A stretch of DNA of 10,792 nucleotides from an uncultured Oscillibacter sp. (GTDB lineage: Bacteria > Bacillota > Clostridia > Oscillospirales > Oscillospiraceae): assembly GCA_902490355.1 (NCBI GenBank), contig CABUDN010000090.1, positions 1 through 10,792 of the forward strand, in the 5' to 3' direction. A program made the position numbers and the translations under genes. Under the pieces are notes generated by a model, which saw only the letters and a program-made list of their open reading frames with translations, was not told the DNA's origin and did no database searches. The first letter of the stretch is position 1; every line of letters begins with the position of its first letter. This document shows positions 1-6,581 of this stretch, one piece after another.

Positions 1-71
1 CTGTCCGTATGGCCTTGACTCCCGCAGGAGTGGTCCCAGTATTCTTGGCCAGATAAACTCCAGTCAAATTC
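1..71 (-). promoter_or_regulatory. Structured 5' leader of an unseen leftward gene
   Basis: The first ~70 nt of RNA predicted from the promoter above contain competing pairings. TTGACT near the 5' end can pair with AGTCAA near the left edge, stacked on GGAGT/ACTCC. Alternatively ACTCC can pair with the nearer GGAGT across a TGCG tetraloop. TGGCC can also pair with GGCCA further on. There is no start codon preceded by a ribosome binding site here, so this is leader rather than coding sequence. Such alternative folds fit a riboswitch or attenuator, but the region is cut by the window edge and I do not recognise a known family with confidence. Confidence 0.35.
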
Positions 72-77
72 CCGCAA

Positions 78-106
78 AATATAGCATAAGATCGGGCGCG
101 TGTCAA
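78..106 (-). promoter_or_regulatory. Leftward sigma-A type promoter driving a transcript off the left edge
   Basis: On the minus strand a perfect -35 TTGACA (plus positions 101-106) is followed by a 17-base spacer and a -10 TATATT (78-83). A TG one base before the -10 makes it an extended -10. The start point would lie near position 71. It sits about 100 bases beyond the stop codon of the Na/Pi cotransporter gene and points the same way, so it should serve a separate gene outside the window. No intrinsic terminator with a U-tract is visible between the cotransporter stop and this promoter, so read-through is possible. Confidence 0.75.
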
Positions 107-208
107 TTGTTTTTTTGAAATTTTTGGTTGGCCGCTTTCAGGAAAATCCAAATTATGGAATTCCCTGTATTTGGCATGCAGGCCCGCAGCACAGCGGCGC
201 TGCACGCA

Positions 209-1846
209 TCAGCTCAGCTGGGGAGCCGCCAGAGCCCGGGAAATATTGAGCATATGATCGCCGATGCGCTCGAAATCCGTCAGCATTTCCGAATACAGGA
301 TACAGGTCTCGCCGGAGCAGGTTCCCTGATGCAGCCGCTCCAGCTGATGCTTGCGGAAATTCACGGTCATATCGTCAATTTGCTGCTCCACTGCGGAGGC
401 CTTCGTCAGCTGCTCCACGGAAACCGTCTCGAATCCGTTGAGAACATCCATGGCCCGCAGGGCCGTCTGCCGCATCTGGCGGATCTCTTCCTGAGCACTT
501 TCGGAGAACATCAGCTGTTCCCGTTCCATGGTCTGGGTGTACTCACAGATATTGATGGCATGATCGCCGATGCGCTCAAGATCGTTGGTAATCTTCAGAT
601 ATGAGCTGATGAGGGCAGAGTCCTGCGCATTCTGTTCATAGGCAATGACCCGGGAGATATACTTGGAAATTTCCTTGTTCAGGTAATCGATATACTCCTC
701 GGTTTCCTCAACCTCAGGCAGACGCGCCGAGCGTCCCTCCAGCACAGCCAGAAAACTGGCATCCACATTTTGACGCACCATACCGGCCATGCGGTCCAGC
801 TCCTGCTGAATACCGTTGATGGTAATGGCGGAATTGCCCATCTGGGCGTCGGAGAGCACATCCACGGGCTTGATAAACAGCAGCTTGCGGGGCTGCGGCT
901 CTTCCGAGGGCTTCTCGGGCAGAATCACGGTGGCCAGCTGGGCCAGTTTGGTGCCGAAGGGCAGCAGCAGCAACGTGGTGGTGATGTTGAACAAGGTATG
1001 CATATTGGCAATCTGGGCCGGCGCATTGTCGGGCGTCAGTCCCGCAACCAGATCGGTCAGCGGCGTGGTCATGCACACACAGGTAAAGATCACCGTACCG
1101 ATCAGATTGAACATCAAATGAATGATGGTAGTCCGCTTGGCGTTGCGGCTGGTACCGATGGAAGCCAGCACCGCGGTAATGCATGTGCCGATGTTCTGAC
1201 CGAACAGCACATATACCGCGCTGGAAAGGCCGATGAGGCCGCTGCCGGCCAGAGCCTGCAGAATACCCACCGAGGCAGAGGAAGACTGGATAATGGCCGT
1301 GAAGATCATGCCCGCCAAAATTCCCAGAGCGGGATTGCTGAAGCGCGTCATCAGTCCGATAAACGCCTCGGACTCCCGCAGGGGAACCATGGCTCCGCTC
1401 ATCATCTCCATGCCCAGGAAGAGCACACCCAAACCGGCAATGATCTGCCCGTAGTGATGGAAAATGGGCCGCTTCAAAAAGACGATCATCACCACGCCCA
1501 GGAAGGCAAATACCGGCGCCATGGCGCCGACGTCCAGCGCGATGAGCTGTCCGGTAATGGTGGTGCCAATATTGGCGCCCATGATGATCCATACCGCCTG
1601 CTGCAGTGTCATCATGCCGGAGTTTACAAACCCCACTACCATGACGGTCGTTGCAGAAGAAGATTGAATCACCGCCGTGATGCCGGCACCCACAGCTACT
1701 CCCAGGAAGCGGTTGGCAGTCAGCCGTTCCAAGATTCTCTGCATCCGGTTGCCGGCGGCGTTTTCCAGGCCGCTGCTCATCATCTGCATGCCGTAGAGGA
1801 ACAACGCCAGTCCTCCCAGCAGGTTGAACAAAGACTCCATTCCCAT
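209..1846 (-). CDS. Na+/phosphate cotransporter with C-terminal PhoU-like domain
   Basis: A 545-residue membrane protein of the Na/Pi cotransporter (NptA/PF02690) family, expected to carry phosphate inward with sodium. The family's duplicated core is visible: QSSSATT (61-67) with GANIGTT (90-96) in the first repeat, and QSSSAS (187-192) with GQNIGTC (216-222) in the second, all among hydrophobic helices up to about residue 310. After a charged linker, residues ~340-540 form a helical PhoU-like domain with the paired signatures DLERIGDH (422-429) and DFERIGDH (524-531), which are metal-binding motifs in PhoU proteins. Length is typical for clostridial members. The ATG has AGGGAG (plus 1855-1860) 8 nt upstream. 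The gene stands alone, with its own promoter and leader. It could function in phosphate uptake or phosphate sensing; direction of transport is inferred from the family. Confidence 0.95.
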   Translation of the reverse strand: MGMESLFNLLGGLALFLYGMQMMSSGLENAAGNRMQRILERLTANRFLGVAVGAGITAVIQSSSATTVMVVGFVNSGMMTLQQAVWIIMGANIGTTITGQLIALDVGAMAPVFAFLGVVMIVFLKRPIFHHYGQIIAGLGVLFLGMEMMSGAMVPLRESEAFIGLMTRFSNPALGILAGMIFTAIIQSSSASVGILQALAGSGLIGLSSAVYVLFGQNIGTCITAVLASIGTSRNAKRTTIIHLMFNLIGTVIFTCVCMTTPLTDLVAGLTPDNAPAQIANMHTLFNITTTLLLLPFGTKLAQLATVILPEKPSEEPQPRKLLFIKPVDVLSDAQMGNSAITINGIQQELDRMAGMVRQNVDASFLAVLEGRSARLPEVEETEEYIDYLNKEISKYISRVIAYEQNAQDSALISSYLKITNDLERIGDHAINICEYTQTMEREQLMFSESAQEEIRQMRQTALRAMDVLNGFETVSVEQLTKASAVEQQIDDMTVNFRKHQLERLHQGTCSGETCILYSEMLTDFERIGDHMLNISRALAAPQLS

Positions 1847-1885
1847 TTGTGCAACTCCCTCTTTCTCTCATTCTCTTCCAATCAT

Positions 1886-1942
1886 GCCATTTCATCACAA
1901 AAAAACGACTCGCGGCCCGGGCAGACCGTGAGTCAAAATGGC
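1886..1942 (-). promoter_or_regulatory. Leader hairpin with U-tract (possible attenuator) before the Na/Pi gene
   Basis: In the minus-strand leader GACTC-A-CGG (plus 1934-1926) pairs with CCG-C-GAGTC (1915-1907), with one A/C mismatch. It is followed after one G by seven U (1905-1899), the layout of an intrinsic terminator. A second, outer pair of arms, GCCATTT and AAATGGC (1936-1942 and 1886-1892, 7 bp perfect), flanks the whole element. The hairpin begins only ~12 nt after the predicted transcription start and ends ~40 nt before the ribosome binding site. A terminated product would be ~48 nt. It could be a conditional terminator, a 5' stabiliser or a protein target; no known riboswitch is recognisable in so short a leader. 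Confidence 0.6.
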
Positions 1943-1952
1943 TTGTAAATTG

Positions 1953-1981
1953 ATATTAAAAAAAATGCAGAACCTTGTCAA
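1953..1981 (-). promoter_or_regulatory. Promoter of the Na/Pi cotransporter gene
   Basis: On the minus strand TTGACA (plus 1976-1981), a 17-base spacer and TAATAT (1953-1958) form a near-consensus housekeeping promoter. Predicted start is near 1946, giving a ~100-nt leader before the ATG. I saw no run of TTAACA-type direct repeats that would indicate a PhoP box. Confidence 0.8.
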
Positions 1982-2144
1982 GATTGCTTTCCCGTTTCTT
2001 ATCAAATTTTTACACCGTGCCGGATACTCCCGCCCCACATTTGCAGGCATTTGCATATCAGCAAAGCCATCGGTCTCCAGCCCCTCCGAAAGCCCCGTCC
2101 TTTGCCGCCTTTATGCAGCACAGCGAAAGCCCTTTTTCGTCAGG

Positions 2145-2173
2145 TTGCGCTCCTTTGTGATCTATGGTATAAC
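2145..2173 (+). promoter_or_regulatory. Probable promoter of the PF06541 membrane protein gene
   Basis: TTGCGC (2145-2150), a 17-base spacer and TATAAC (2168-2173) with a TGG extension directly before the -10. The -35 is weak (3 of 6) and the extended -10 is good (5 of 6). Predicted start near 2180, leaving a ~95-nt leader. The stretch 1982-2144 between this and the divergent promoter shows no gene and no clear site. Confidence 0.5.
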
Positions 2174-2274
2174 GGTTGCATATCTGCGCACGGCCCGCCT
2201 ACTTTTTCTTCCATGATTTTAAGCTGCCGGTGCCGGATCCTCATCATAACAATCGACAAGGAGGTTGCCCACAG

Positions 2275-3270
2275 GTGAAACTGGAAGAACGGCTCTCTGC
2301 CATGGAAACACATTTGACCGTGTTGGAACGGGACTCCAAACGAATTGTTTCCGAACAGCTGGAGCGGTTGGCATCAGACACACAAGAAGGGGTCTTTGAA
2401 GAAAGCGGCCTGGGCGCTACGCTCAAAAGTGAAGCGGAAAGTCTCAAGCGGGCTGGAGAGCTGCATCAAAAACTGCACCGAAGCTGTGCGGAACTGGCGG
2501 ACGAAATTGAAACACAGCTGCGGGAATCCCGCCTCTATGATAAAAGGTCGAGCCGGGCACATTTGATTCAGCCCGCCCCCACCAATGCGCAAATTGACTT
2601 TGAAGAAAAGAAGACCCGGCACTTCGCCCAGGGGATCACCTTTTACAAATTGTTCTGGATTTTCTTTATCGGCTGTTTTGCAGGCGTTGTTGTGGAAGTG
2701 CTCTGGTGCTTCATCACCCGCGGGCACTATGAAAGCCGGGTAGGTCTGATCTACGGTCCTTTGAATCCGGTCTACGGTCTGGGTGCCTGGGCACTGTCCG
2801 CCGCGCTGTACCGATACCGCAACCGCAATCCCATTTTTTCTTTTATCGGCGGATTTTTTATTGGCAGCATCATCGAGTACCTCTGTTCCTGGTTTCAGGA
2901 AACCGTATTCGGCTCTACCTCCTGGGATTACAGCGCCATGCCCTTTAACCTCAACGGCCGGATCTGTTTGGTGTATTCTCTGTTCTGGGGCGTGCTGGGC
3001 ATCCTCTGGATTAAGGAATTCTATCCCCGGGCCGCCAAGTGGATTTTAAAAATCCCCAACAAAATCGGCAAACCCCTCACTTGGGTGCTGCTGGTATTTA
3101 TGATTTTCAACTGTTTCATGACTGCGGCCACGGTCCTGCGGTGGACCGAGCGGCGTGCAGGGGAACCTGCCGACAGCGCTTTTGAAGTGTGGATGGACAA
3201 CCACTACCCGGATACGCGAATGCAGAAGATTTTTGCCAATCTGGAATTTGTGGAAGATGCCGCTGAATAA
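2275..3270 (+). CDS. Putative ABC transporter permease-like membrane protein (PF06541, CmpB type) with N-terminal coiled coil
   Basis: 331 residues. Residues 1-90 are highly charged and helical and probably form a coiled coil. Residues ~123-290 carry about five membrane segments (near 123-146, 160-180, 187-205, 228-246, 268-287). The signature of the PF06541 family is clear: YGPLNPVYGLGA (160-171), an acidic residue in IIEYLCSWFQE (199-209), then WDYS (217-220) and FNLNGRICL (224-232). Members are called putative ABC permeases, but no ATPase is encoded beside it and the role is unknown. The GTG start at 2275 is chosen because AAGGAGG (2259-2265) lies 9-10 nt upstream; an in-frame ATG at 2302 lacks such a site, and an upstream ATG at 2176 has none and would add a sequence with no family resemblance. 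The gene is monocistronic, closed by a strong terminator. Confidence 0.85.
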   Translation: MKLEERLSAMETHLTVLERDSKRIVSEQLERLASDTQEGVFEESGLGATLKSEAESLKRAGELHQKLHRSCAELADEIETQLRESRLYDKRSSRAHLIQPAPTNAQIDFEEKKTRHFAQGITFYKLFWIFFIGCFAGVVVEVLWCFITRGHYESRVGLIYGPLNPVYGLGAWALSAALYRYRNRNPIFSFIGGFFIGSIIEYLCSWFQETVFGSTSWDYSAMPFNLNGRICLVYSLFWGVLGILWIKEFYPRAAKWILKIPNKIGKPLTWVLLVFMIFNCFMTAATVLRWTERRAGEPADSAFEVWMDNHYPDTRMQKIFANLEFVEDAAE

Positions 3271-3288
3271 GGACACCCCCGAAACGTC

Positions 3289-3339
3289 ACACGGGAGTCC
3301 GGCAGATCCGTCTCTGCCGGACTCCCGTGTTCCATTTTT
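3289..3339 (+). terminator. Intrinsic terminator of the PF06541 gene
   Basis: An 18-bp perfect stem (3289-3306 with 3313-3330, ACACGGGAG... paired with ...CTCCCGTGT) and a 6-base loop, followed by TCCATTTTTA. It begins 18 nt after the stop codon. The stem is unusually long and perfect for a terminator. Confidence 0.9.
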
Positions 3340-3632
3340 ATAGCGGATCTTCCCCGAACATGCCCCGCCTCCCTAGCACGCTCCCGCACAGCCTGGAAAG
3401 CAGGCGCCCCTGTCAGCCCCAAGAACCCCCTCCGGCTCCTCCCTGATGTTGGACAAGGCATGCCGTCCGCCCAGCCGGAGGTATAAGCAGTTCTGCAGGC
3501 AACTCCCGCCAAAATGGAATGCTTGTGAAATTTTTTGTGTGCGGAGTACTGGCCATTCCAAATTCCCATCTTCCGCCGCGATTTTATCTTTCTCGTTCTG
3601 CCTTCTGTTTCACCGGTCACGATCGCAGGCCG
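3340..3632. other. Gene-free stretch with nested inverted repeats
   Basis: No reading frame here has a convincing start or family resemblance. The first ~150 bases hold inverted repeats: GCCTG/CAGGC (3391-3395 and 3401-3405), and CCTCCGGCT/AGCCGGAGG (3429-3437 and 3473-3481). The latter encloses GGAC/GTCC arms around the palindrome GGCATGCC. This could be a structured RNA, or a dispersed intergenic repeat of the genome that begins at the long terminator hairpin. From ~3540 to 3632 I see nothing specific. Confidence 0.4.
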
Positions 3633-3646
3633 TAAAAACGATTACA
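3633..3646 (+). promoter_or_regulatory. cre-like site (CcpA/LacI-family operator candidate)
   Basis: TAAAAACGATTACA matches the catabolite-responsive element consensus TGWAANCGNTNWCA at all constrained positions but one (A for G at position 2), and the reverse strand also fits with one mismatch. It lies ~235 bases before the start codon of the ABC operon, which fits carbon-catabolite control. A chance match is possible. Confidence 0.4.
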
Positions 3647-3725
3647 TCACATTTTTCCTAAAACGCGCTCTCTTTCTGTATGCCGTTTTAGCACAAAATA
3701 CCCAAATCTGAATTCCAGAAACAGG

Positions 3726-3777
3726 AAAATTTACGTAACAGCATTGTGTAGAACATAAATTATTATACGTAAATTTT
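3726..3777. promoter_or_regulatory. Large inverted repeat with two TACGTA cores, likely operator of the ABC operon
   Basis: A 12-bp perfect inverted repeat, AAAATTTACGTA (3726-3737) and TACGTAAATTTT (3766-3777). Each arm contains the self-complementary core TACGTA, so each is a candidate half of a paired operator; the core centres are 34 bases apart. The palindromic core with central CG resembles sites of LacI- or GntR-type repressors, but the cognate regulator is not in the window. Several AT-rich -10-like hexamers (TATTAT, TATAGT) lie at 3761-3789, without a good -35 at normal spacing, so the operon promoter may need an activator. Confidence 0.6.
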
Positions 3778-3881
3778 AGCTATTATAGTAATTTATTTCA
3801 CGCAAGATCTATGTTAGATTGAAAGAGAAATCGCTTCTATGATCTGTCGAATTCAGAAAACGTGACTTGTGGAGGTACGGT

Positions 3882-4934
3882 ATGAAAAAAGTATTTACAC
3901 TCATTCTTGCACTTGTAATGGCAATGTCTCTGGTTGCCTGCGGAGGCAGCAGCTCGGAGGAAAGCAGCGGCGGAGACGGCGGCGAAGCGTCCGGCGGCTA
4001 CAAGATCGGTTTTTCCAACTTCTCCATCGGAAACTCCTGGCGCCAGCAAATGGAGGCCGAATTCATTCACAGAGCAGACGAGCTCAAGGCTGAAGGCGTC
4101 ATCTCCGACTACGTGATGCTGATGGCCGACAACGATCAGGCACAGCAGATTGACGATATCCGTTCTCTGGTGACCCAGGGCTGCGATGCCATCATCGTCT
4201 CCTGCATTACCGCCGACGGCCTCAATGACGTTCTGGAAGAAGCGATGGACGAAGGCGTTGTGGTCATTACATTCGACAACAATGCCACAACCGACAACAT
4301 CACCCTGCGCGTGGCCGCCGACGACTATGCCTACGGCCAGCAGTGCGGCGAGTGGCTGGCTGAGCACGTGGAAGACGGCAGCAAGATCATCGTTCTCGAC
4401 GGTACCGCCGGTACTCTGAATAACGAAAACCGTCACAACGGCATGCTGGACGCCTTTACCGCCAACAGCCCCAACAGCGAGATTCTGGCCACGGTCAACG
4501 CCGACTGGGACTATGCCACCGCGAAGGTCGCCGTGGAGCAGCTGCTGGCTGCACATCCCCAGATCGACGGCGTGCTCTCTCAGGGCGGTGCTATGACGCA
4601 GGCTGCCATGGATGCATTCACTGCTGCCGGCCGGGATCTGGTTCCCATGACCAGTGAGGCCTCCAACGGCTTCCTGAAGGCATGGGTTGCCAACATGGAA
4701 AACGGCTTCACTTCCATGGCGTTCGTCAATCCTCCCTATTTCTCCGCACTGGCTCTGGACAAGGCCATCGAGGCTCTCAACGGCGCAACCTTTGACAGCG
4801 TCGATTATGTTCTGACCTTCGATATCATTACGGATGAAACCGCCGCTGACTATGTCCGTGAGGATCTCTCGGATGCGTTCTGGGTCAACACGAACCTGCC
4901 TGAGGAAACGCTTCAGGAGATGTTCGGCGAGTAA
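3882..4934 (+). CDS. Sugar-type ABC transporter substrate-binding lipoprotein (CUT2, periplasmic binding protein type 1)
   Basis: 350 residues. It begins with a lipoprotein signal peptide: MKK, a hydrophobic core, and the lipobox LVAC with the acylated cysteine at 20. A G/S/E-rich linker (21-39) follows, then a two-lobed binding domain of the ribose/galactose-binding protein family (Peripla_BP_4), starting at YKIGFSNFSIGNSW (40-53). Other family features are NDQAQQIDDIRSLVTQGCDAIIVS (84-107, the first-lobe segment), FDNNA (131-135) and AADDYAYGQQ (145-154). It would capture the solute outside the membrane for the transporter encoded next. The ATG at 3882 has GGAGG (3871-3875) 6 nt upstream; a TTG at 3867 overlaps that site and is rejected because the signal peptide starts at the ATG. 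First gene of the operon. The ligand cannot be read from sequence: the family includes binders of pentoses, hexoses, polyols and autoinducer-2. Confidence 0.95.
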   Translation: MKKVFTLILALVMAMSLVACGGSSSEESSGGDGGEASGGYKIGFSNFSIGNSWRQQMEAEFIHRADELKAEGVISDYVMLMADNDQAQQIDDIRSLVTQGCDAIIVSCITADGLNDVLEEAMDEGVVVITFDNNATTDNITLRVAADDYAYGQQCGEWLAEHVEDGSKIIVLDGTAGTLNNENRHNGMLDAFTANSPNSEILATVNADWDYATAKVAVEQLLAAHPQIDGVLSQGGAMTQAAMDAFTAAGRDLVPMTSEASNGFLKAWVANMENGFTSMAFVNPPYFSALALDKAIEALNGATFDSVDYVLTFDIITDETAADYVREDLSDAFWVNTNLPEETLQEMFGE

Positions 4935-4976
4935 TCCGAACCTGTGTATTGCACAACTTGAAATCGTGGTAACAAG

Positions 4977-5010
4977 AGTGGGTCGGGTGCGGTGGAGTAT
5001 CCGACCCACT
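4977..5010 (+). promoter_or_regulatory. Intercistronic hairpin between binding-protein and ATPase genes
   Basis: AGTGGGTCGG (4977-4986) pairs perfectly with CCGACCCACT (5001-5010) around a 14-base loop. No T-run follows, so it is unlikely to be a full terminator. Hairpins at this place in ABC operons commonly protect the upstream message or reduce read-through, giving more binding protein than transporter. It ends 47 nt before the ATPase start codon, clear of its ribosome binding site. Confidence 0.7.
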
Positions 5011-5057
5011 ACTACGTTTCGCGGCTCAGGAATTACAGGAGAAAAGGACGATACTGC

Positions 5058-6581
5058 ATGAAACCAATACTGGAACTGAAAGAAATCGACAAATCCTTTA
5101 CCGGTGTACATGCGCTGGACAAGGTTTCCTTCTGCTGCTATCCCGGAACGGTGCACATCCTGCAGGGAGAAAATGGCGCAGGAAAAAGTACACTGCTGAA
5201 AATTATCTCCGGACTTTATCAGCCCGACTCCGGAGAGATCTATTTGAACGGAGAAAAGGTCACCTTCCATCATCCCATGGATTCCCGGAAACACGGAATT
5301 GCCATGGTATATCAGGAAATGACCATTCTGCCCCATCTGACCATTGCGCAGAATATTTTCCTAAATCAGGAGAGCCGTCTGGGCGGCGGGAAACATGGCC
5401 TGCTCAACGAGTATGCCCTTGTGGAAAAGACGCGGGCACTGGCCGCAAAATACAACATCGAAATCGACCCCTATGCAACCGCCGGGGACATTCCCATCTC
5501 GCAGCAGCAAATTGTGGAGATTCTGAAGGCGCTCTCCTCCGATCCCAAGATCCTGATTCTGGACGAACCCACCTCCACTCTGACGAGAACCGAGGTGGAC
5601 AAGCTGTACAGCATTGTGGAGGAGCTCAAGCGGCAGGGCTGCACCATTTTGTTCATCTCCCACCGTATGGAAGAGGTGCTCCGGTTCGGCGACGATATGA
5701 CCGTTTTGAAAGACGGAAAGTTCGTGGGCTCTGTCAAGGTCAAGGATGTGACGGAGGACGATATCATTACCATGATGGTCGGCCGCAAGCTGGAGGACAT
5801 CTTCCCGCCCAAACCCCAGCAAACCTCCGGCGAGGTTATTTTCCGCGCGGAGGGCATCTCCGACCACACCAAGGTCCATGATATCACGCTGGAAATCCGC
5901 AAGGGCGAGGTGTTGGGTCTGTCCGCCTTGGACGGGCAGGGACAAACCGAACTCATGCAGATCCTTTCCGGAAACCGCTCCAAGGCAAAGGGCCGCGTGC
6001 TTCTCAACGGCAAAGAGCTCCACTACAAAACCCCGCGCGGTGCCCTCAAGCAGGGCATCGGCTATGTGCCCGAGAACCGGAAGACCCAGGCTCTGTGCCT
6101 GCAGCTTTCCGTGCGGGAAAATATCGCACTGGCCAGCCTGAACCTGCGGCAAACCCTGGGCTTTGTACAGCAAAAGCGGGAGCAGGATACGGTCAACGAA
6201 ATGGTGCAGCGCATGAATATCCGCACGCCCAGCGTCCAGCAGCATGTTGTCAATCTCTCCGGCGGCAACCAGCAAAAGGTTTCTGTGGGAAAGAGTCTGG
6301 CCGCTCTGCCCAAGGTTCTCTTTCTCAATGAGCCCACCCGCGGAATCGACGTGGAAGCCAAGCAGGAAATTTACCGCCTGATCCGCAAGCTGGCGGAGGA
6401 CGGAGTCGCCGTTGCGGTTTACTCCAGCGACATGATGGAGGTCATTGGCCTGAGCGACCGGGTGCTGACACTGTACGAAGGCCGCATTACCGCGGAGCTG
6501 ACCGGAGCAGATATCAACGAAGAGCGCATTATGGCCGGCGCCATGAATCTTAAGGATGGAGAAGGAGTGGCAGGAGAATGA
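5058..6581 (+). CDS. Sugar-type ABC transporter ATP-binding protein with two ATPase domains (RbsA/MglA/XylG family)
   Basis: 507 residues, the normal length for the two-domain ATPases that energise CUT2 importers. Domain 1 (~1-245) has Walker A GENGAGKST (37-45), Q-loop YQE (85-87), a degenerate signature ISQQQ (147-151), Walker B ILILDEPTS (165-173) and H-loop SHRM (201-204). Domain 2 (~255-500) has a family-typical degenerate Walker A (LSALDGQGQTEL, 288-299), an intact signature LSGGNQQK (400-407) and Walker B LFLNEPTRGID (421-431), where Asn424 replaces the usual Asp. So one composite site (Walker motifs of domain 1 with the signature of domain 2) looks competent, and the other looks inactive. 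The ATG at 5058 follows AAAAGGA (5042-5048) by 9 nt; an in-frame upstream ATG at 4992 falls inside the intercistronic hairpin and is rejected. The stop codon overlaps the next start. Confidence 0.97.
   Translation: MKPILELKEIDKSFTGVHALDKVSFCCYPGTVHILQGENGAGKSTLLKIISGLYQPDSGEIYLNGEKVTFHHPMDSRKHGIAMVYQEMTILPHLTIAQNIFLNQESRLGGGKHGLLNEYALVEKTRALAAKYNIEIDPYATAGDIPISQQQIVEILKALSSDPKILILDEPTSTLTRTEVDKLYSIVEELKRQGCTILFISHRMEEVLRFGDDMTVLKDGKFVGSVKVKDVTEDDIITMMVGRKLEDIFPPKPQQTSGEVIFRAEGISDHTKVHDITLEIRKGEVLGLSALDGQGQTELMQILSGNRSKAKGRVLLNGKELHYKTPRGALKQGIGYVPENRKTQALCLQLSVRENIALASLNLRQTLGFVQQKREQDTVNEMVQRMNIRTPSVQQHVVNLSGGNQQKVSVGKSLAALPKVLFLNEPTRGIDVEAKQEIYRLIRKLAEDGVAVAVYSSDMMEVIGLSDRVLTLYEGRITAELTGADINEERIMAGAMNLKDGEGVAGE

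Noticed and set aside
770..1948. Plus-strand 392-codon open frame opposite the Na/Pi cotransporter
   Set aside because: His/Gln/Gly-rich shadow of the cotransporter; no start signals and no family resemblance.
3204..3620. Minus-strand 138-codon open frame
   Set aside because: It runs backwards through the terminator stem and the inverted repeats, has no ribosome binding site, and shows composition typical of an open frame in GC-rich repeat DNA. Treated as non-coding.
3837..5336. Minus-strand 499-codon open frame opposite the binding-protein gene
   Set aside because: It is a mirror frame of a well-supported lipoprotein gene and has no recognisable domain; the plus-strand product has a signal peptide and full family match.
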